Part shown: positions 58,080-64,000 of the stretch, in pieces
How positions within the stretch are numbered: position 1 is the first letter of the stretch
How the letters are laid out: every line of letters begins with the position of its first letter
NCBI GenBank assembly: GCA_000711775.1
Contig: ARYC01000819.1
Coordinates: forward strand, 46,684-110,683
DNA: 64,000 bases
Direction of reading: 5' to 3'
Source: Oxytricha trifallax
Lineage: Eukaryota > Ciliophora > Spirotrichea > Sporadotrichida > Oxytrichidae
The notes under the pieces: model-generated
Told to the model about the DNA's origin: nothing
The model's database searches: none
What the model saw: the letters and a program-made list of their open reading frames with translations, nothing else
Made by a program: the position numbers and the translations under genes

Positions 58080-61000
58080 TATAATAAAGAGTTTAAGGTC
58101 TGCTTCTATTGACTAATCCAATGTTTACATTAGCAGTTCTGACAGGATTTGCTGTTGCGGCAATTGGTTAGGTTCTTTGGTTTTGATTAATAACAGCAGT
58201 AGCTGGTCTTCTATTAATTAAAACACTTGACTAAATATTTCTTGTATTGCTGTTTGGCTATTATTGGTTTTAAGAAGAAGCAATTTGATTATTTGTGGTA
58301 AGATTGGTGTTTTGATTTTGCTGCCTCAGATTTATTATATAAAGATTTTTCTCATATTAACGGAAATAAAAAATTAACCCGAGGAATAATATCTCTTGAA
58401 AGTATAATTCATAAGGGGCACACATTATGCACACCAATAATTTTTTATGTGACAATCCTTAGAGAAACAAAGTACAATAAGTTGTTAAAACTAGCTATAG
58501 TCAAGACTTAATGATAAAAATTACGCTTAAAATATAGATTTTTTGAAAAAGGGGCTGATATATGGGGCATTATCTGATATAATATATCTAGCTTCAAAGC
58601 TCCTGCTTTTATTTCCGTACCGCTATAAATATAAAGAATTAAATATAAATTTGAGTTAATTTAAAATTTCTGGCTTGATTTGAGCTGAATTAGTTAGCAT
58701 TACTGCTCTATCTAACAATCAAAGAATTTTGACTATTCAATATACTTGTCTAAATTTTACTTTTTGTAGCTAAATTAGATTATTTCGATATTTTTGTTGG
58801 ATTCAATTTATTTATTTTAGAACTCTTGTCTTCCTTAACTTCTTCAATAATTTTAGACTCGCTATCAAATAATTTTTTGTTTGTATTTTTAGTTTATGTT
58901 GCTGTTACAATTTTCTTGAATAATATTGGATTCAAATTTTTCACTACATTATTTGCTGGAATGTAATATTACAAATGTAATGAATTAAGATAACAAACAT
59001 TTATATAATCAATAATTTTAAATAGAGTATAGTATTTTTGAGTTTCCTCCCAATTTCTGATACTTTTTTGTTAATGTGAAACATTTAAGTGACCAATATC
59101 ATTCGTTGCTATTATTTATCTTCCTGCTATGAGAATATCTTGATAGTTTACGTTGTATTTCATTTTATCTGCTTCCTTAGTAACTTTAATAAAGAAAATG
59201 AATTTTTTGGTGTAAAAATCTTTTTTATTTCGCTTCATTATTTAATAATGTCTAATTTTATATTTACAAATTTTTTTAATAACTGATTTTGGCGCATTTT
59301 TATATTTCAAATCATAGAATTTTCCATACATTTTGAGCAAAATTTTCTCCTCCTCATTTTATTGCGATACCAAAATATTATCTGCAACACCTAAGGTTAC
59401 AACCTACTGGTAAGTTGGGGATATAGGCCCAAACAATTCTGTTACACCGGATTTCTAAACCGTGAAGGCACTCGGCTTTTACGAGATAAGTCCAGGATCT
59501 TAAAACCTTTTCAGAATACATCAGGCAAGGTATAGGGGAACCACACCAATAAAATGTCGACCATTGATTATATAAGTCGTATTAAAACTAATGATACACA
59601 TATTCTTGCAACTTGGAGTTGAGTGCATCAAGAATAGTGAATAATTTAAGAGACAGACCGCTCGTATCTCAAATTTGTCTCTATTTACTGGAGAAAAGCG
59701 AGATTATTATTTGCATAAGAAAACTCCAGTTGAGCATCATTCGTGGTTTTACCTGAACTATAAGCACTCATCAAGGAAAGTTAGTCATATCAGTGAAACA
59801 GGAAAGACATTCAATATAGCGAAAGACCACATAAGACCTTACCTTAGAAAATAGGTGAATGATCACGGTGTTGAAGCTATTCTGTCAAGTTTATGAGTCC
59901 CACTATTCCTGGCCCTTGGATTAAGATTGAGTTAGATGATTAAAAGTCAAAGCATGAAATTATATGGTTTATCTATCTGGCTGGCCTAAGCTAGAGTATT
60001 AATTTCAGTACAGCATAAAATAATAATAATAAAATCTGCAACGCCTTAATCATCACCCAATGATAAATTAGTAACTTCTTTTTCTTTTATGTCTAACTTA
60101 AAAATTAAATGTTGAGGAGAATAAACGTCAGGCTTGGTATGATCTTTTGGGAGCTCATATTTTAGTTGTGGGAAATCGCCCCAACCCCTTAGGTATACGA
60201 TTTAAATATGTATCTTTATTGATCTAAATCTCCTAAAAAGACAGACTTTATTTAGAGCATCCTGTGGAAGCTCCTTGTCTTCAAGATAAATCATTTTCTT
60301 CTTAAAAAATCATAAATAAGGCTTATGAGTATTTTTGAATATCTTAAATATCCCATCCGATATAATTTATTTTATTCTGAACAATTTTTAAACCCCAAAA
60401 TTATTCTGACCAAGCGTCAACAAACTTTTTCCAATAAAAATCATAATTTATGCTACTGAATGGTAAATGCAAGTCTTTAATTTCTTTTTGCCATATATCT
60501 GAAAAAATTATAGAATGCAATAAATTTTAAAGAAAGATAAATGGTGTTTTTTTATTGTAGAGTTTATTGACGCCTGCTAAGAATAATTTTGGGCGTTAGA
60601 AATTCCTTAGAATAATTAAAAATTAAATCAGACTAATATGTTTTTGTATATGATATTTTGAGTAAAAAAGTGAGTTACCACTCAAAAGCTAATAGCCAAC
60701 AACAATATTCTATAAGAATAGGTTTTTTTCGGGAGTATATATTTTAATAAATAACATTATTAATAGGACACGCAAGGAGGGGAGTGTGTTACCAGAGCCC
60801 ATATTTTTTAGAGATTGAATACCCAGTTAAATACACATAGTACAAAATATAATTAAGAAATTTATACTTTTAATAAGTGAGTAATTCACTAAAGTTATTG
60901 TTAATAAATACTAAGATTAAGCTTTATTATTTATTTTAAAGTTAATAAGTTAGCAGGAATCGCATTATAATTTTTCAAATTGTAAAAGATTCTGTGTTCC

Positions 61001-62941
61001 AGGAAATTGTTTCGATTAATTCTCCCCATTACTATTGCTTATAAGTAAGCCACTTCATATGTATGCCTGATCCGTGACTGGGTATAGTTATGAAGTGATT
61101 GCAAATCTGGAGTGAAGAAATTCTTCGCCGGTTACATCTGTTGGCGTGAAATGGGTTTCGTGTCAGCCTCCTCCTGGTTCTTGGTGAGGTGACCATACTC
61201 TCGCTGCGTAGTCACAAATCATTAATTTATAAGTATATATTAATAGACTAAAATTAACTTTATAGTCGTCATTAAAACAGGAAGCGAAACCGACATTATA
61301 TAATTTCAAGAATTTCATATTTCAATTATTAATTTAAATTAATTTTTATTATTTTCTCATTTTAATAATAATGTCTGGGCAGATAAAAGCAAAGGGAGAA
61401 GTCTCTTTTAATTCTTATCCTGTTGGATTTTTAAAATCTAAAATTTCTATTTAATCTCTTGCAATAATTTGAGGACTATTTTTTTATGATACTTAATTAT
61501 AATTTATTCAAAGAGAAAAAAATTATTTGGTTAAAAATTATTATTAATTTAAGTCAAAAGTTATTTAATTAAAATGAGTTCTATTATTATATGATAGGAA
61601 AAAAATAAGTATTTTTAATACTGCTTTATTTCATTCGAAAATTCTATGAGTAAATTTTTTTAATAATATAACATTAAGCTTTACAATAAAAATAAATAGA
61701 GAATCTTCAGAAATTGTTGAGAAAAAAAATCTTGGATTTTAAAAAGTTTTCTATCGACTCATTATTTTAACTATGATAATTTTAATTGATTTAATTTTCA
61801 AATAAAACGATTCAGTAATAATTGTTAAAGTTTATAACACCTTTATAATCTATTTCTATTTACTTGAATAAAACACTCCTCCTACGATATAAACTTTATT
61901 TTTTCTTTCAAGCAAACCACATCCATGTCTTCCCTTGCTTATTTTTCCAAACTTTTTAGAGTCTAAGAATTTGCCAGAAAAACAATCGAAAACTTGAAAT
62001 TCAAGATTGTAATCAAAAGTATATAATTACAAATTTTGAATTTAAATTAATTTAAATTTTTAGGAAAAAGATATTTAATTATACTCCGGTTTTGCGATAT
62101 ACTTAGGGTAGCGATAAAAATTCTATGAATTTTTATATGCGCTTAATTCTTAATTGTATTTTATTATTTTTCTTTATTCATTAAAATCAAGCCTTTTTTA
62201 ATGTATTTTATATCTTTTCATTTTATTATAGAAAATATTTTCGATCAAGAATTAGCAACTCCAAGAAATTAAAGATATTTATATGAGCTCACATTTATTT
62301 TTAATTTAATACAGTTAAAATGAGAGCTCCTAAAATTTAATTTTAAGTATATTTTCTCCTATATATATTTTTAATTAGTTGATTTATGTATTATTACTTA
62401 AAGTTAAGATTTATGTATTAGTACTTAAAGTTAAATCGATTAAAAAAGTAATTTGACTAAAATAGTCTAAACTTTTATTAAAAACAAAAAAATAAAACCC
62501 AGATTAAATGTAAAAGAAGAGAAATATACACAGTAAAATAAAATAAAGATTTATGATAAACATTTCTTGCTATTATTGGGCACTCAATTATTTTTATAAA
62601 GGTGTATGTATAATTTAGTATAATTTACATTAAAAATAAGTAATCTTTTATCCCCTAAAATACGATTTGCTTTTTATACTTTTCTCGGTTTATTTATAAA
62701 GATAGCCTCCAACTTGCATAACATATCTGCCTTGTATAAGTCCAAAACTAGAACCATGATAGTAAGGAATATTGAGTGTTGCAATTTTTGTAATTTCAAA
62801 TGTTACAAGACTTAATTTGTGTACAGTTGTCTCATTTTCGTTTCTCTCAAATATATAAAATGCATCTTCAACTCTGAAAACTCTCTCAACTTTCAATCTC
62901 TGAGGATTTAAACTATATATAGATTTAAAATGAATAAGCAT
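58080..62941 (-). CDS. Kelch/propeller-family paralogue 1, many MDSs
   Basis: Minus-strand pieces in order: 62941-62690 (RVFRVEDAFYIFERNENETT ... IPYYHGSSFGLIQGRYVMQV GGYL); 62030-61850 (YNLEFQVFDCFSGKFLDSKK, SKGRHGCGLLERKNKVYIVG); 61300-61255 (NVGFASCFNDDYK); 60480-60345 (INYDFYWKKFVDAWSEQFWG); 60105-60034 joined through pointer ATCTGCAAC to 59388-59320 (LSLGDDQGVADNILVSQQNE); 59150-59070 (QDILIAGRQIIATNDIGHLN); 58980-58790 (QYYIPANNVVKNLNPILFKK); 58320-58080 (Gln/Asn-rich tail: NTNLTTNNQIASSQNQQQ, PIAATANPVRTANVNIGL). HGC...Y.(V)GG motifs are kelch repeats. No catalytic motif. Function unknown; such proteins usually act as interaction scaffolds. The start is not seen and a TBE is inserted just upstream. 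Confidence 0.65.
59380..60033. other. IES (654 bp) with pointer ATCTGCAAC and internal ORF
   Basis: ATCTGCAAC at 59380-59388 and 60034-60042. Removal joins LSLGDDQG to VADNILVSQ on the minus strand. The insert is GC-richer than its host and contains the ORF at 59389-59896 on the opposite strand. Confidence 0.85.
59389..59896 (+). CDS. ORF nested in an IES, about 168 codons, unknown protein
   Basis: Open from the pointer to TGA 59894, opposite to the host gene. It reads KVTTYWQVGDIGPNNSVTPD, VKALGFYEISPGSQNLFRIH and later KRDYYLHKKTPVEHHSWFYL, KTFNIAKDHIRPYLRKQVND before stopping. Amino-acid makeup (Trp, His, Pro, Tyr, balanced charge) and raised GC mark it as real coding. No ATG opens it, so it is probably one MDS of another gene lying inside this IES, or the 3' part of a germline-limited gene. 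Family not recognised. Confidence 0.6.
60108..60338 (+). CDS. Second nested coding segment, unknown
   Basis: Open for 76 codons to TGA 60336 on the plus strand, between two minus-strand MDSs of paralogue 1. Reads NVEENKRQAWYDLLGAHILV, VGNRPNPLGIRFKYVSLLIQ, LEHPVEAPCLQDKSFSS. Composition is protein-like and GC-richer than the surrounding DNA. It may belong to the same hidden gene as 59389-59896. Confidence 0.5.
60886..61218 (-). CDS. Third nested coding segment, unknown
   Basis: Minus strand, open to TGA at 60886-60888. Reads TTQREYGHLTKNQEEADTKP, NFFTPDLQSLHNYTQSRIRH, TYEVAYLQAIVMGRINRNNF. The strongest coding look is 61000-61218, the GC-richest stretch of the region; after that it fades into AT-rich DNA. 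It lies in a gap between MDSs of paralogue 1 and has no counterpart in paralogue 2 at the same place. Confidence 0.5.
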
Positions 62942-62960
62942 TTTGGTAAATATCTAGAAT

Positions 62961-64000
62961 AAACCCCAAAACCCTTTCAGTAGTTTGATTGAGTTTTTGA
63001 TTGATAAAAGTAGACTATTAGTGAATACTTTATTAAGGTTTTAATAGGGTTTATGTAAGGGTTTAATGTTTAAATATTAGTATTTTAAGTGAGTATATGC
63101 GAGTTTGGGGTCAGTTTATGACAGGGAGTATATAGATTTATTGTTTAAGTTGCGATATGGATGTGATGAATATAGTGAATAACTCAAGCCTGTTCTGATT
63201 ATACGTCTATAGCAAGGCTACTCCATAAATCTCCAGCAACTGTGAGGTCTCACTGTCTATCAGCATTGAATTTAAAGAGATAGCATCTTAATTCTAAGCC
63301 TAAGAGACCCTTAAAATTTTAGCAGCATCATATGAATATCTTATTAATGATAAGACTCTTAAATACTGGGCTCATTTCTCTCTAGCCTAGAGGGCTGTGA
63401 TGTTCCATCGCCAATTTCCTGAGGTTCACATCTCTGCTTAATCTATAGCGAACATATATAAAAAGAATGGAATATCTTACAAGACAGTCAATCGCATTAA
63501 GAGAGTGATTGACTTTAATGTTCCATTTTATAAGGATAATTTAAATTATATATTCGATTAAATGCAAAGTGCTTAAGAGCATAATATAAAGTTCATACAC
63601 GCTGATGAGGCAGTATTCACATTTAATACCTTCATATCAAGGTCTTGGTATAAGAGGTACAGCAACATTGAAGTATATGATTAAAAGGTTAAGGTTTAAA
63701 CTCATGCAATACTTGGTGGAATAAGTGAAGATAGTGGGCTTGAGACTTATGTTATTCACCCAGGTTCTATAAAGACTGAATAATACATTAAGTTCTTGCA
63801 ATAACTCAGAGATAAGTACGCTGACTAAGAAATTATTCTATTCTTTGATAACTTGTCAGTTCATAAAACTAAAGACTCAAGGAAGGAATATGAAAGGCTA
63901 AATATAACACCTGTATTTAATGTTCCTTACAGCCCTTAGTTCAATGGAATTGCATTATATTGGGGTTATTGAAAGGTCATTATAAGAAATTACTGCTCTA
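62961..64000 (+). mobile_element. Third TBE, diverged type, cut by window edge
   Basis: Starts AAACCCCAAAACCC after AAT (62958-62960), lacking the usual first C, and the inner repeat differs from the other two TBEs, so it belongs to another TBE subfamily. Its transposase gene follows in the same orientation. The right end is outside the window. Confidence 0.9.
63110..64000 (+). pseudogene. Damaged TBE 42 kDa transposase, partial
   Basis: Homologous throughout to 9105-10169. The start reads VYDREYIDLLFKLRYGCDEY; at about 63195 one base is missing (KPVL then out of frame), and a second frame change follows near 63265. From about 63330 the frame is good: LKYWAHFSLAQRAVMFHRQF, FIHADEAVFTFNTFI (first Asp), LFFDNLSVHK (second Asp). 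The third acidic residue is replaced: SPQFNGIALYW has Ala where the other copy has Glu, and a further frameshift gives TGA a few codons later. The copy is therefore probably unable to catalyse transposition. Confidence 0.85.

Noticed and set aside
58350-58625. Possible small inverted-repeat element (GGAAATAAAA against TTTTATTTCC)
   Set aside because: Only about 10-12 bases match, in AT-rich DNA, with no supporting direct repeat or frame restoration.
59390-59560. tRNA- or rRNA-like look of the GC-richer stretch in the 654-bp IES
   Set aside because: No cloverleaf or known rRNA motif could be drawn; the stretch is fully open as part of a longer protein frame.

Overview
The window reads as germline (micronuclear) DNA of a spirotrich ciliate, most likely Oxytricha trifallax or a close relative. 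Three things show this. First, TAA and TAG are used as sense codons (glutamine) inside every long gene and only TGA ends them. Second, genes are cut into pieces by short AT-rich inserts flanked by 3-13 bp direct repeats, which is the macronuclear-destined segment (MDS) / internal eliminated segment (IES) / pointer architecture. Third, there are transposons whose ends are C4A4 telomere-like repeats: the TBE (telomere-bearing element) family with its 42 kDa transposase, 22 kDa and 57 kDa zinc-finger/kinase genes. Introns are small GT...AG introns. Where I joined MDSs across a pointer, the frame and recognisable protein families were restored, which is the main support for the calls.

Layout. 1-700: cyclic-nucleotide-binding protein (minus, cut by the window edge). 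1173-2014: ANP32-like leucine-rich acidic protein. 2217-3950: Gln/Asn-rich protein. 4080-8190: long charged N-terminal region followed by a Tubby domain, with two IESs, one of them a 553-bp foldback element. 8295-8869: small minus-strand gene. 9003-13120: complete TBE with ATT target duplication. 14235-17621: EF-hand protein (minus). 17943-20484: ANKRD13-like protein. 20883-22592 and 22704-23328: unknown proteins. 23439-24563: zinc-motif/coiled-coil protein. 24746-25095: small membrane protein (minus). 25629-27728: TVP38/TMEM64 (VTT) membrane protein. 28028-29901: Rxt3-like protein, whose five IESs and three introns can be resolved. 30840-31120: MITE-like inverted repeat. 31240-36131: SAPS-domain PP6 regulatory subunit (minus, many MDSs). 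36595-41098: long coiled-coil protein whose first two visible MDSs are repeated in inverted orientation at 41173-42701. 43425-46835: multi-exon protein interrupted by a 418-bp inverted-repeat IES that itself carries a 78-codon ORF.

From about 47.2 kb to 63 kb the DNA is AT-rich (much of it unreadable to me) and holds a minus-strand array of at least three diverged kelch/beta-propeller paralogues. Into these are inserted a 1.2-kb deleted TBE, a 1.14-kb element with an 8-bp target duplication, a 0.64-kb foldback element and several IESs that contain unrelated open coding sequence, suggesting nested genes. A third TBE starts at 62961 and runs off the right edge; its transposase is damaged.

There is no operon logic here: in the somatic nucleus each gene would sit on its own gene-sized chromosome. 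Neighbours are therefore functionally unrelated (chromatin: ANP32, Rxt3; ubiquitin/trafficking: ANKRD13; phosphatase control: SAPS; lipid/membrane: VTT; signalling: CNB, EF-hand). No tRNA, rRNA or CRISPR was recognised.
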